Shown: piece after piece, positions 29,112 through 39,089 of the stretch
Numbering within the stretch: the first letter of the stretch is position 1
Layout: each line of letters starts with the position of its first letter
Source: Hondaea fermentalgiana
Taxonomy: Eukaryota; Sar; Bigyra; Thraustochytrida; Thraustochytriidae
Direction: 5' to 3'
NCBI GenBank assembly: GCA_014084085.1
Contig: NPFB01000012.1
Location: 882,600-946,599 of the forward strand
DNA length: 64,000 bases
Program-made: the position numbers and the translations under genes
Notes under the pieces: generated by a model
The model's database searches: none
Told to the model about the DNA's origin: nothing
The model's input: the letters and a program-made list of their open reading frames with translations, nothing else

Positions 29112-29514
29112 GAAGCATCAAAGTTCTTTCGTTCTTCTATTTTTTTGGCTTACTAAAAAATTCAGGTTTCAAGTTGTGCGAGTACGAAGCCAGTTGCTTC
29201 TGTTTACCTTTCAAAATAATCCCTCTTGCTCTCACAGTTAACTCCTCGCAAACATTCCGAGCCTGTGCGCATACGGCGAGTTGCTTTATACTTGTCGTCT
29301 CAAGGTGAAAATCCGCCCTCTGCAAGCCAATCGATAACATCGGCGACAGTCAAGCTTGTAAGACCCGATAACCGTCGACTCGGAGCCCGACCGGCGATGG
29401 TGACCAACCCAGTCGAGCAAAACAGCATTTGCCGCTTGCGTGCCTGCGTGCGTGCCTGCGTGCCTACCCGACGGACGGGCTCGGCGGCTGGAGTGGCAAG
29501 ACCGCGGCAAAAGC
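29112..29514. other. Intergenic region upstream of the HOOK gene
   Basis: 403 bp; AT-rich 3' UTR part first, then tgcgtgcc repeats near 29437-29465 just before the HOOK start codon. No gene seen. Confidence 0.5.
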
Positions 29515-32228
29515 ATGTCGAACGCGCGAAGCGATGACCACGTGCAGGGTCTCCTCGACTGGGTGAATGTCGTCGCGGACGAAGACTGCGGGCGCCTCGA
29601 GGAGCTGCAAGATGGCCGCGTGCTGGGCCAAGTTTTGCAGAACATGTACGTTTCACCATGCCCGTGCAGCGAGCAGACAAAGAATGAGAAGCTTGTGCTT
29701 TGCGAACACGCCACTCGCGCCCTCTGGACGGCTCTTTTGTCTTTTGTCTTGCGATGTGTTTTGGGCTTCAATGCAAGAAATAAAGCGAAAACTGACAGTA
29801 GTCCCCTCGTTTGCACTCGAACAGCTCGAATGCACAAGGTCCAGCACTGAGTACTCTTGATGCAGTGGTGCATCGCTTAGAGACACTACTGGAAACGAAA
29901 CAGAAAGTTCTCTCGGGAAAGTATTTCGAGAATCCCGCTCATCATGTCGCCGAGGTGATCCAGGTGCTTCTTGGTTATGCGGTACAAGGTCCGGTAAAGG
30001 AGTCGAGCGTGGCGCAGATTATGGACCTTGAGGCCGGAACCCAGCACTTTCTCATGCTTGAAGTGGATCAGGCGCTGAAACGAATTGCAGCTGCCAAGGA
30101 GCTTCCACCACCGAGTCCGATGGATTCTCCGTTCACCCCGGCGCAGCGATCCGGCAAGCGGTCGAGCAATCGGGCGAGCAACCGGCGACTTCTTCTAGAC
30201 AATGAGGAGCTACAGCGCCAGATCGAAGATCACAATACCGAGCTTGCACGGGTGAGACAAGAGGCGCGCGAGGCTCTTCGTAGACGCGAGCTCGAACTGG
30301 AAGAAGCGGCGCAAGAGGCCCAAACTGCTCTGACGGCGGGTCTTGAGGCCAAAACGGCACAGGTGACTCAGTTACAAGCTGCTCTTGATGAGCTCCGAGA
30401 AAAGACTGGAGATGTTGGTGACCTCCGTGACCAGCTTGAGGTTCTCAAGTCGCAAGCCAGAGATGTGTCGAAGAAAGACGCTACCATTGCCAAACTTCGC
30501 GAAAAGGTGAATGCCTCTTCCGACTTGGCGCAGCGCGTGGCGGATCTCGAAGCATCAAACGAAGCTCTTCTCACCAAGAATCTGGAAGCAGAGCAAAAGG
30601 CTCAAGACGTCGCCAAGTTGAGGCAGGATCTACTAACGTACAAGAATGCTCTTGTTGACGCTCAGATCAAGACCAATGAGACCAACGTCTTGCTCGAAGA
30701 AAAGATGCAAGAGGTGGACGCTTTGCGCAGCGAGCGTGATGCCTTGCGCCGCAACGAGACAGCAACGCTCGAGGAGAATCGCTCTCTGCAGTCGAGTCTT
30801 GCTGGGGTTCGCGACGAAGACGACGACGAACCCGCGCAAGTCCTCGGTATCTCGGAGCTAAACCCCAAGGTGCGCGAAGAATTAGAAACCTTGCGCAAGG
30901 AGACAGCGCGACTGCGCCACGAGCTTTCTGCGCATAGCGAGGAGAACCTTGCCAAATTGCGCCTGGACGCAGACAGTTTGGGCGGGGTCAACGATCGTCT
31001 TCAGCGTGATTTGCGCGAGGCTGTCAAGCGCGGTGACCAGTGGCAAGCTGAGGCAGGTCGCCTCGATGTCGAACTGACAGCTGCACGGGAGCGTGCGCAC
31101 GAAGCAGCGACGCGGCACGAAGCCGAGCTTGCTTACCTTGTCGAAACCTCTGAAAAGGAAAAACTCGCAGCGCTCTTGGCAGAAGAGACGGCTTCTGCAG
31201 CACGGATCGAGCAGCTTGTGGACCAACGCCTCGAAGTGGAGGCTAATCTTCTCAAAACACGGGGTCTGCTTGAAGAGTACATGGCAAACCACTCTGCAAG
31301 TAACGAGCAGCTAGAAGCTCTTCGTATTGAGCTGGAGCGCGAGCAGGAAGCGCACGGCCAAGCACGGGACGAAGCAACGGAACGCGAGCACGTACTTGAA
31401 AAATCAAATGCGTCGCTGGAGGCCCGCATCGCCGCGCTGGAGTCTCAAATAGTGCATGGCAGGGCCCGACTGAATCAGGAGCATGAGAACCTTATGGCTT
31501 CGGAGAAGCAGTGCGAAAAGTACAGACTCAAGGCGGGCGAGCTCAGCTACCAGGTCAATCAGCTTCGGAGGCAACTCAAGAGTGTGCAAGTGCAGCGGAG
31601 CCATGCGTCTGGTGGCGATGCGTCTGGAGGCGCGGTCGGAAGCGAGGACTTGATTGCTGATATGCAGCGGCTTGCGGCGCAGAACGAGCAGCTTCTCGCT
31701 GACAACGCTCAGTTGCGTGAGCGCGCGCAGACCTCGGGTGGCTCGGGTGGAGCGTTGCGTCCGAGTAAGGGGGTTTCGGAAATGGTGCGCAATTACGAGT
31801 CGGAGATCCAGGATCTTCGAAAGCAGATGAATATGCTCACCATGGCCAAGACAAGCGAAGTCATGGCGCGTACAGAGGCCGAAAATCGTATGCAAAAGCT
31901 GGAACAGAGCAACGAAGATCTCAACGCGGAAAACACGAGTTTGCGTCTCAAGCTTGAGCGTTCTGCAAAGTACGCGCAGCATCAACAACCTCAGCAACAG
32001 CAGCAACAGCAGCAGATCAAGCCGCAGCCATTACGCGAGCGCGACCTCAACAATACCAGCGGCAACACCAACAGCAGTCGCAGCAACAAGCCCGAAGAAT
32101 CTTCGAGTGGGGAGTGCCAGGCGAGTGCCGTCGCGCGACCTCATCGTCAGCAAGCCTTTTCTTCTGCACCTGCAACGCGCCAAGCTCTTGACGAAAACGC
32201 AGAAGGGGAGCAATGTAATCAGCAATAA
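29515..32228 (+). CDS. HOOK-family dynein adaptor (two exons)
   Basis: Exons 29515-29645 and 29852-32228, intron 29646-29851 (206 nt, donor GTACGT, acceptor ACTGAG), giving 835 residues. The split rejoins the HOOK N-terminal calponin-homology-like domain: GLLDWVNVV and LQDGRVLGQVLQN in exon 1; VAEVIQVLLGYAVQG and IMDLEAGTQHFLMLEVDQAL in exon 2. This helix pattern binds the dynein light intermediate chain in HOOK proteins. A long coiled coil follows (~150-560, ~640-745), then a Gln/Asn/Ser-rich C-terminus (from ~753). HOOK proteins link dynein to endosomal cargo. The acceptor was chosen because it alone preserves the frame among nearby AGs; the loop between the two halves is shorter than in animals, so a further small exon is possible. 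Confidence 0.7.
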
Positions 32229-32407
32229 CGTGAATAATCTAAAATGAACGAGTTCTGTGTTGCCCGATTTTTCGAAGAAATGACAAAGAGATTGACTCAC
32301 TGACCGACCGCCAGTATGCCCATGAGGTGAGAGGGAGGGGTCACCGCAACCGTTTTTTCCCTCGAAACTAGCTTTGGGCAAAACGAAAAGCAAAGAAACA
32401 GAAGAAT

Positions 32408-33667
32408 ATGAGCGCAGCACGGTATGCGCGCGCGCGCGCAGACAGCGCCAGCGGCATCACTGGAGCGTTGCCGGCGTCCCGGTCTGCCAAGGTACGTAAG
32501 GAGACTTTGTTCTTTTCAGTGAAGCGCTTGACGGGAGAATAAAGCAGAACGAGCAAGTGAGAGATTGACGAGCATGACGAACCGCACCGGTAGGCTGAGT
32601 TCCACGCGCGACAGGCGCAGTACGACGCGTCGCTCAAAAGAGGCGACGAGGAGTTTGAGGTTCTGCTTGAACACCTCGATGACCGCAAAGACCGCATCGA
32701 GTCGACGCGGCACACGAAAATACGAGTTCGGCAATGGCTCGATAAACTCTGCGAGCCCATGTCGAGTCTTGAATGGCGTCGCAATCGCAATGCATACGCC
32801 CGGCTTCTCATCAAGCAGCTTGACGAAGGCGAGCTCTCTGAACCATTTATCAAAGTACCTGACGCGGGGCCACTCAGCACGTTGCCGACGTATCTCCTCG
32901 TTCGTGCTCCGAAAAGCCCGACCTTTAAGGTTGTGTCTTCCCCTCGTGGTCACCGTCCACGAGGCGCGAGCTTTGGACAGAACAGTACCAATGCAGCATG
33001 GAAGCACCCACACGGTCGATCACGCCGAGAGAGCAAGTATGGAGAGCACGAAACAGATATGTACGAGGATATTGGTACGAAGGGACGCGGAACCAAATTT
33101 GGTGTGGCACGAAGTCTCGAGACCTCTCGTTCACGGAGACGGATCCCTTCGAGCGCTTCCAGTGCTTCGATTTCGTCAAGTAGTGTTCCGCAGAACGAAA
33201 CAGCATATTGGCAGAGACGCGCACAAGAGGCGGAGAAAACAGCGCGATTTCTCGAGGCCCAGCTTGAGCGCGTCGAGGCCGAACTCGAGGCAGAGCGGGC
33301 ATTGCGCTCGAAGGAAAAGCATCGGCTGCGTGAGCTACATCAAGCTGAGGTAGACGAGCTTCAGCGCCTCCATGCAAGCGAAGTCGAACAGATGCAGCGG
33401 CTTGGAGGTGGTTTCCGCGAATCTCTTGAACAAGGCGGTGCTTCGCATTGCGCTCTGCTTCGCGAGGACGGCGGTCTGTCGCAACGCAGCGGCGGTGGGG
33501 CTAACACGAGTGTTGAAAGCAGGCAAGATGGAGATGCATATGATAGCGAGCCTGACGCAGCTGCAGATTTGAACTCGAGCGCCTTTTTCGAATATTTGTC
33601 TGGATTCGAAGCTTCTGCCGCCCGCCTTATTGCCGACGAGGAGGAAGAGGTGCTTTCTGAATTTTAA
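32408..33667 (+). CDS. DUF4485 protein, CEP112-like (two exons)
   Basis: Exons 32408-32491 and 32594-33667, intron 32492-32593 (102 nt, GTACGTAAG donor, GGTAG acceptor); 385 residues. Exon 2 is open only after an in-frame TAG that is part of the acceptor, and joining at phase 0 gives one frame from the ATG at 32408. The DUF4485 signature is clear: EEFEVLLEHLDD, then VRQWLDKLCEP, RRNRNAYARLLIKQLDEGEL, and PFIKVPDAGPLSTLPTYLL, as at the N-terminus of CEP112 (CCDC46), a centrosomal coiled-coil protein. After an Arg/Ser-rich linker, a coiled coil spans ~232-300. The last 42 residues (DSEPDAAADLNSSAFFEYLS to the stop) are the first unit of the tandem repeat at 33541-34270. Much shorter than animal CEP112. 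Confidence 0.7.
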
Positions 33668-34270
33668 ATGATAGTGAGCCTGACGCAGCTGCAGATTTGA
33701 ACTTAAGCTCCTTTTTTGAATATTTGTCTGGATTCAAAGCCTCTGCCGCCCACCTCATTGCCGACGAGGAAGATGTGCTCTCTGAATTTTAATGATAGCG
33801 AGCCTGACGCAGCTGCAGATTTGAACTCGAGCGCCTTTTCAAATATTTGTCTGGATTTGAAGCCTCTGCCGCCCGCCTTATTGCCGACGAGGAGGAAGAG
33901 GTGCTTTCCGAATTTTAATGGTAGCGAGCCTGACGCAGCTGCAGATTTGAACTCGAGCGCCTTTTTCGAATATTTGTCTGGATTTGAAGCCTCTGCCGCC
34001 CGCCTCATTGCCGGCGAGGAAGAGGTGCTTTCCGAATTTTAATGGTAGCGAGCCTGACGCAGCTGCAGATTTGAACTCGAGCGCCTTTTTCGAATATTTG
34101 TCTGAATTGGATGCCAACGAGGAGGAAGAGGTGCTTTCCGAATTTTAATGGTAGCGAGCCTAACGCAACTGCAGATTTGAACTCGGGCGCCTTTTTCGAG
34201 TATTTGTCTGCATTCGAAACCTCTGCCGCCCGCCTCATTGCCGACGAGGAAGAGGTGCTTCCGAATTTCA
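33541..34270. repeat. Tandem amplification (six copies) of the 3' end of the DUF4485 gene
   Basis: Units begin at about 33541, 33669, 33793, 33919, 34043 and 34149 (periods 124-128 bp, the fifth shortened to 106). Each unit encodes a version of SEPDAAADLNSSAFFEYLSG, then an acidic end (EEEVLSEF) and stop. Copy 1 is the real C-terminus; copies 2, 4, 5 and 6 keep their own reading frame, copy 3 has a frameshift, copy 5 an internal deletion, and copy 6 has lost the stop. No known family. Confidence 0.85.
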
Positions 34271-34428
34271 AAGGCTCGCTCTACATTTAGCTTGCGCCGC
34301 TCATGCGTGCAGCCACTGCTATTCAAGCGCGTTTTTTGTCAGAGACTGAGGATTAGACATGACCCTTTTTTCCTTATTCAAATTCCTAATCTCGCGTGTG
34401 AATATCGTTTTCGCGCACGAGTGCAAGT

Positions 34429-35133
34429 ATGCTTCGATGTGCCGAGCAGGGAAAGGAGGGAGCGCGGCGCAAAGTCGTTGCGCTGGCCCTGGCTGTAGCT
34501 CTCTTCCGTAATAGGGATGCCAAAGCCAACGACGCAAAGCTAGTACGCCACGATACCAAGAAGTCCTCTACGGTGGAGGCACACGCGTCTCTGATGCATG
34601 CTAGCACACGAGCAGTGGCAGCGTCGAACACATCTCTCTGGTGTCTTCGTGTACTTTTGCATGTTCAGACGGGGTCAAAGCTGCAATCGGTGGAGACCTT
34701 TGAACTGCGGCTGAAGGGGCTCCGCAAGTCGGATCGAGGCAGCTTTGCGCGTCTTGTGGAGGCCTTGTGCGGATTGTCATTCCAAGACGCAGGTTCCGGA
34801 CAACGTGTCCTTGGGCTCGCTCGTGCAGTCGCTGCAGTAGACGCTAGTCTTCTCGCGAGCATGGCGCTTCACGTGTCAACTTGTCGCTTGCGCGCGTGGA
34901 GCGTGGCGGCTTCAGAGACGCCTGCGGACTTTCGGGTGTTGAGCAATTCGTATTATTGTCTCCGCATTGCGGAGGCGGCGGTGGCAGTTATGGACGAGGC
35001 AGCTCGCGGGCGATTGTCTCCCTTGCTTTTGGAGCTTCAGCTTGTCTGCACGGCGGATGACCGTCTCAAACTTCCGCTCGTGTACGCGATGCACATTTCT
35101 CAAGCAGCAGAGATGAAGCAAGGAGCATCTTGA
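34429..35133 (+). CDS. Hypothetical helical protein
   Basis: 234 residues from the ATG at 34429 (MLRCAEQGKEGARRK). An early hydrophobic stretch (VVALALAVALF) could be a membrane helix or signal-anchor preceded by basic residues. The rest is Ala/Leu-rich and almost all helix, with a segment FELRLKGLRKSDRGSFARLV and a final LPLVYAMHISQAAEMKQ. No family recognised. It converges on the selenoprotein S gene. Confidence 0.5.
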   Translation: MLRCAEQGKEGARRKVVALALAVALFRNRDAKANDAKLVRHDTKKSSTVEAHASLMHASTRAVAASNTSLWCLRVLLHVQTGSKLQSVETFELRLKGLRKSDRGSFARLVEALCGLSFQDAGSGQRVLGLARAVAAVDASLLASMALHVSTCRLRAWSVAASETPADFRVLSNSYYCLRIAEAAVAVMDEAARGRLSPLLLELQLVCTADDRLKLPLVYAMHISQAAEMKQGAS

Positions 35134-35261
35134 TGAAGTAGCTCCAAAAGTATTTGTTCGATTTTACAATGTATAAAGTTCCATAAATTCGGCGTGCAAG
35201 CGCGAAGCCAAAAGTGTAGTAGTAAACACCATGGCTTATTTGGCCGGTGAAATTTTTTTAA

Positions 35262-35330
35262 AAGTCCTCGACGCCAAGCGCCTCGTCCAATGTGGAGGCT
35301 TTCGAGGCGGGCGTGTCATGGGTGGCACTT
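35262..35330 (-). promoter_or_regulatory. SECIS-like element in the 3' UTR of the SelS-like gene
   Basis: Minus strand, about 300 nt after the putative Sec codon. The 5' quartet side ATGA is at 35319-35316, followed by 13 nt and an unpaired AAA at 35302-35300; the 3' quartet side GA is at 35269-35268. Between them ACGCC (35314-35310) pairs with GGCGT (35275-35271) and GCCTCG (35308-35303) pairs with CGAGGC (35285-35280), with a 1x4 internal loop. The 17-nt apical loop starts with AAA. The lower stem is weak (CC/GG, bulge, AAGT/ACTT). Spacing and motifs fit the eukaryotic SECIS consensus; folded by hand. Confidence 0.5.
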
Positions 35331-35551
35331 GCATGAATAAACAAGAGACTACCTTGCTTCTTGCATTTGGTCGTAAAATGGAAAGCAAGGATGGCAAGGG
35401 ATCGGGCCGTGGGTCGTTCGCAAACCTAGTGTTCAAGAACCAGCTCTTTCACTGGCCGTCGGAGAGAGAGACCTGCGCGCGGAAGGCATGCAGCTGAGAG
35501 GCTTCGGATAGAGAAAAGAGAAAAAGAGAGAAAGGAGAAGAGGAGCCTTTC

Positions 35552-35554
<3 letters not shown>

Positions 35555-35584
<30 letters not shown>
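35555..35584. repeat. CAG trinucleotide tract
   Basis: About ten CAG units on the plus strand, in the 3' UTR of the SelS-like gene (read as CTG on that strand). Confidence 0.9.
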
Positions 35585-35589
<5 letters not shown>

Positions 35590-35627
35590 AAGGCAATGAA
35601 GACATTTCCTTTGTTCCGCGCGCGTGC

Positions 35628-36014
35628 TTAACCTCAATTACTGCGAGGTTTGCGCCGGTCAGCACCCCAGAAGCGAGCCGGACGGTGTACCTCGGGCGGC
35701 CTCGCAAGTGGCCCGGGTCGCTGGTCGCGAAGTCTCTGCTCAAGAGCTTCGCGCTCTTCACGACGACGCTTCTGACGAGCAGCGGCATCGCCAAGCGCTC
35801 GCTTGCTCGCCTCTTCGTGGTCGCGCTGCTGGCGCTCGCGCACGGCGCGGAGCTCGCGTCTTCGTGATTCACGAAGCGCTTCTTCGGCCTCTGCTTTTGC
35901 CTTGGAAGCCGCCACAAGACGTGTACGGATGAAGAGGGCAAGCGCCACGACGAGCACCGCCGCCATGGCCACGAAGCCCGGCGACGCGCGCATCGTCTCC
36001 AGCGCCGCGTCCAT
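35628..36014 (-). CDS. Selenoprotein S (VIMP)-like, UGA read as Sec at 35634-35636
   Basis: ATG at 36014; the frame meets TGA at 35636-35634, then one codon (GGT) and TAA. Read with Sec the protein is 128 residues ending Asn-Sec-Gly, the end found in selenoprotein S (Gly-Sec-Gly). Residues ~14-31 form one membrane helix (FVAMAAVLVVALALFIRT), followed by a long Arg/Glu/Ala-rich helix (ESRRRELRAVRERQQRDHEE) and a Pro/Arg-rich tail, the SelS layout: single-pass ER protein with a cytosolic helix that recruits p97/VCP to ERAD. It is shorter than animal SelS (~190). A SECIS-like hairpin lies downstream. Alternative: a 50-nt intron (GTACAC to CTCGCAG) just before the TGA would end the protein at PPE without Sec. 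Head-to-head with the gene at 36188. Confidence 0.55.
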
Positions 36015-36187
36015 CGTTGGTTCGTTCGCTCTCGAGCTCGCTCAGCGAATTGGCCAACTCTCGTTCGCACACACGTTATATTGAGGGCCCTATCAGTTAC
36101 GTGTCCGTTGTCATGAACTTAGGACAAAGTTCGGTTACATTGGCGGTTTTCCGGTGCTGTGTGTTTTTCTCGCAGAAAAACGACACG
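36015..36187. promoter_or_regulatory. Bidirectional promoter region
   Basis: 173 bp between the divergent starts of the SelS-like gene and the small membrane protein gene. No TATA box is evident. Inferred from geometry. Confidence 0.4.
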
Positions 36188-36515
36188 ATGACGATTGGCC
36201 GACTTGACGCCGCGGTCAAAAGCTTGCCGACACGTTTACCAATGCGACGTGGCGAGGCGGCCGAGCTCACTCGAGGGCAGTACACGCGATTAGGTTCGGT
36301 GGTCGATGGCCGCCAACTGATGCAGGTTGTGGCCAAAGCGGATGGCCGACCGAGCACGACAACCCTGGTACTTTACATTGTTGGGTGCGTGCGGTGCACG
36401 TGCCTCGCCTTTTGGACTTTCACTTGCCTTTTCTTTTCCCGCTTGGAGCTACAAGCTCGGGGACTTTTTCTGCACGACAATCTTCTTCGTTGGCATCGGA
36501 GTCGTCAGAGCGTAG
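36188..36515 (+). CDS. Small membrane protein (two exons), unknown function
   Basis: Exons 36188-36384 and 36449-36515, intron 36385-36448 (64 nt, donor GTGCGT, a T/C-rich stretch, acceptor TTGGAG); 87 residues. Splicing moves from a frame that turns into Cys/Phe-rich nonsense to one that ends in YKLGDFFCTTIFFVGIGVVR and stop, so the join yields a coherent protein: basic N-terminus (PTRLPMRRGEAAELTRG), a short polar part and a hydrophobic C-terminal half with two possible membrane helices. No family recognised; size and charge would suit a small mitochondrial or ER membrane subunit, which is only a guess. Confidence 0.45.
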
Positions 36516-38631
36516 CATAGCAACCTAACAATGTAAAGCACAGGGCAGCCACCAGCCATTGACCGTAAAGTGGTCGGGCTGAGACGACGAAGTGTTGACG
36601 GCCACCCTGCGCAAGGTTGGATGCCCATTTCCGCGGTGAATGCATGCATGCAGTATGCAAGATGATGATGAGGAGGAGGATGAGGGAAAAGAAGAAGAAG
36701 AAGCTAAGCCAGGAGCGGAATGGAGCCTGTCGACATGCCGTTCCATATCGTCGCTGGTCGCTCCCACGCTCGCAGCGCTCGCAGAACCGCGTCCTTTGCC
36801 ATTTGCCATGGTTGGCTCTTTCTAGCTCTTTCTTCTTTTTCCTTTTCTTCTTGATATTGCTCGCCAGTCGCTCGCAGCCGCCGCGTAGGCCTGCTGCGTC
36901 GGCGCGGCCTTGGACGCAGACGGCCGCGGCTCAAGCCTCAAGCAAACCCGCGGCGTAGCGCCCGAAGCGCGCCGAGGCTGTGTTGTTACTTCACCGCCGG
37001 TCACGTTCTCAGCGCGGCGCGGATCGCACGGACCAGATCGCCCAAGGCCGGAGTGAGCGCGTGCAGCGACCACTAGGCCTTCCCTCCTCACCTCTACTGT
37101 TCTTGGTAATCTAACCGTAAGCGCCTTCTTGCTTGTCCCGACTTCTCTCCGCAGTGCACACGGTGCGGGGGGCTGTTATTTTTCTATGGTCTATTTTTTC
37201 CATCCACGGTGGCGCCAAATCGATTTATTCCTGGCCTCTCCCGCCCCCGCGCGGCACGTGCAGCGGCGGGCACTCACCTCAAGACGGCAATCTTTCGCCT
37301 CGTAGCCGCGTGGCGGCTCGGGTGGTCCCGGGTGCTCGGCGGGATGGGAGGCGCGGCGCGGCGGCCTGGACCCGTCGAGCGTATCCTGGCGCGCCGCAGG
37401 CGTATCCAGGAAGCACACCGCGAGAAAGAGGTGCGGTGACCTTTCGAAGAAGGAAATCAATCGACCAAGCAAGCACCGCTAGCGAGCACGAGCACTATGG
37501 CAAACGGTCTCGGCGGCGGCGCACCTCAGGTCCATCCATTCATGTATCCATGCATGCATCCACCATGACCTTCGGCCGACCTCGGCACGCTCACCGCCGC
37601 CGCAGAGGAGCGAGCGACCCTCCCAAGCTGCGTCCAACCTCGTCGCGGCCGCTGTCGCGGCCGCTGTCGCGGCCGCGGCCGCAATACTTCCCCGCGCGAG
37701 CGAGCGATGGATCCGCGTCCCGCCCCGCGGCGGATGCGCGATATCGATCCACGTCGTAGTTTTATCCACGGACGCTAGCTTGCTGCCTTCGGTCACTTGC
37801 TCGCGCTCTGGCGCTCGCGCGGGCGCGGAGGACCAAGGCGCGGAGGGCTGGAGGGCGGGCTTGGCCAGCCGGCAGCAGCACCGCGAGGAGCAGCAGCTCG
37901 GGAGCGGAGAGAGAGGAGAGGAGCAGAGCGGAGTGGAGCGGAGTGGAAAGAGCACTGGGTGTGTGTGCACGCGCGCGAAGTTCCAACTGGACGCGACTGC
38001 TGTTTTGCTTGTACTAGGCTCGTATAGATTTGCGGCTGGTGGTTGGGCCGGGCAAGCAACAAGAAAGCAGCCAAGGGAGGAAGATCTTGGACTGCTCTGC
38101 GCAATTTGGTTCGTGCAGGGCAGTGGACGCGGGGCGAGGAGGGGGGGAGCGAGCGAGCGAGGGAGCTGCGCCGGCGCCAGGAGCTGCGAGGCCAGCCCGC
38201 CAGCCAGCCAGCCAGCCAGCCAGGTCACGCCGCGCCGCGCCACGCCGGCCGGCCGGCCGGCCATCGAGTGCAGCTGAGGAGGCAGGTCGTGGCCTGCATT
38301 GCACTGCGCGTGGCTGACAGGGGCGGTTTGGCTGCTTCTGGCTGGAAGCCGGTATTCGTGGTTGGGGAAACAGAAAAAGAAGTGCCACTGAGGCGAGGCG
38401 GGGCTTTACCGCCGCCGCAAGTGTGCTTGGTCACGGCGAAGCGAGCTTTCTTGTTTTCGTGGCGAAGCACGTGCAGCCGCCGACCGAGGCAGCGAGGTCC
38501 GAGCAGCCAGGATTTTCTTTCCTTTCTCTGCGCGCCTGCTCTGCAATGCAGTGAGTGCGGCCACGCATGGAAAGAAGTCAAGACGGATGAATCCGCAGCT
38601 GCAGTCAGATTGACTGCTTGCCACTTCTGAT

Positions 38632-38668
38632 CGATCGGTGGATCGATCATGCATCGATCCACCGATCG
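38632..38668. repeat. Perfect 16-bp inverted repeat with 5-nt loop
   Basis: CGATCGGTGGATCGAT (38632-38647) and its exact complement at 38653-38668 flank CATGC. A second, 7-bp inverted pair (GACCACC/GGTGGTC) follows within 40 bp. Sequence fact; function unknown. Confidence 0.85.
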
Positions 38669-39081
38669 GCCGACCACCAATCGGCAGGTCGGTGGTCAAC
38701 TGCGAGAGCACCCACGGGAGCGAGCCGAGCTTTTGGTCATAAAAAGAAGGGCTGGCCGATGAACGCGGTGCGTTCGTTGCCTTGTCTTGCCTTGCCCTGC
38801 CTCTGTGGTGGGTGGAAGGGTGGCACCGCAGATGCTTCTGCTGCACGCAGTGATGGCTTGCGAGCGAGGTGCTTTCTTGGAAGCTGCGTAGTACCGGGCA
38901 GGCGCGCAGGTCGGGCGCGAAAGAGCGAACGTCCCAACGGGGCCAAAATGCGCCACTCTGACCCTGCCGGTGCGGTGCGGTGCGGCATTCGCTCGCTCGC
39001 TCGCTCGCACGTGCTCGATTGCATTTTTGCTTGCTTGCGAGCTTTCTTTGCATGCTGCGGATCGACGCCGGCGAGGAGCGG

Positions 39082-39089
39082 AATAAATA
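39082..39089 (+). promoter_or_regulatory. TATA-like box upstream of MFS gene 1
   Basis: AATAAATA in an otherwise GC-rich stretch, about 390 bp before the ATG at 39483. A plausible but unproven core promoter element. Confidence 0.3.

Larger units (their letters stand above)
35134..35627. other. 3' region shared by two converging genes
   Basis: 494 bp, interpreted as the 3' UTR of the selenoprotein S-like gene (minus strand). It contains the SECIS-like hairpin and a CAG tract (35555-35584). A plus-strand frame at 35231-35497 overlaps the hairpin and is not believed. Confidence 0.5.

Noticed and set aside
29811..32228. Intronless HOOK gene starting at 29811
   Set aside because: It would start in the middle of the HOOK domain; exon 29515-29645 supplies the missing half.
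32492..32593. Two tiny introns (28 and 37 nt) instead of one in the DUF4485 gene, with the ATG at 32424
   Set aside because: One 102-nt intron with the same donor and final acceptor preserves the frame from the first ATG and avoids introns below known splicing limits.
35231..35497. 88-residue plus-strand frame starting with an ATG
   Set aside because: It overlaps the SECIS-like hairpin and the 3' region of the SelS-like gene, has no recognisable features, and ends in low-complexity Arg/Cys sequence.
35641..35690. 50-nt GT-AG segment that could be an intron removing the Sec reading of the SelS-like gene
   Set aside because: Splicing would place TAA directly after PPE and lose the Asn-Sec-Gly end; the downstream SECIS-like hairpin favours the unspliced reading. 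Kept as the main alternative.
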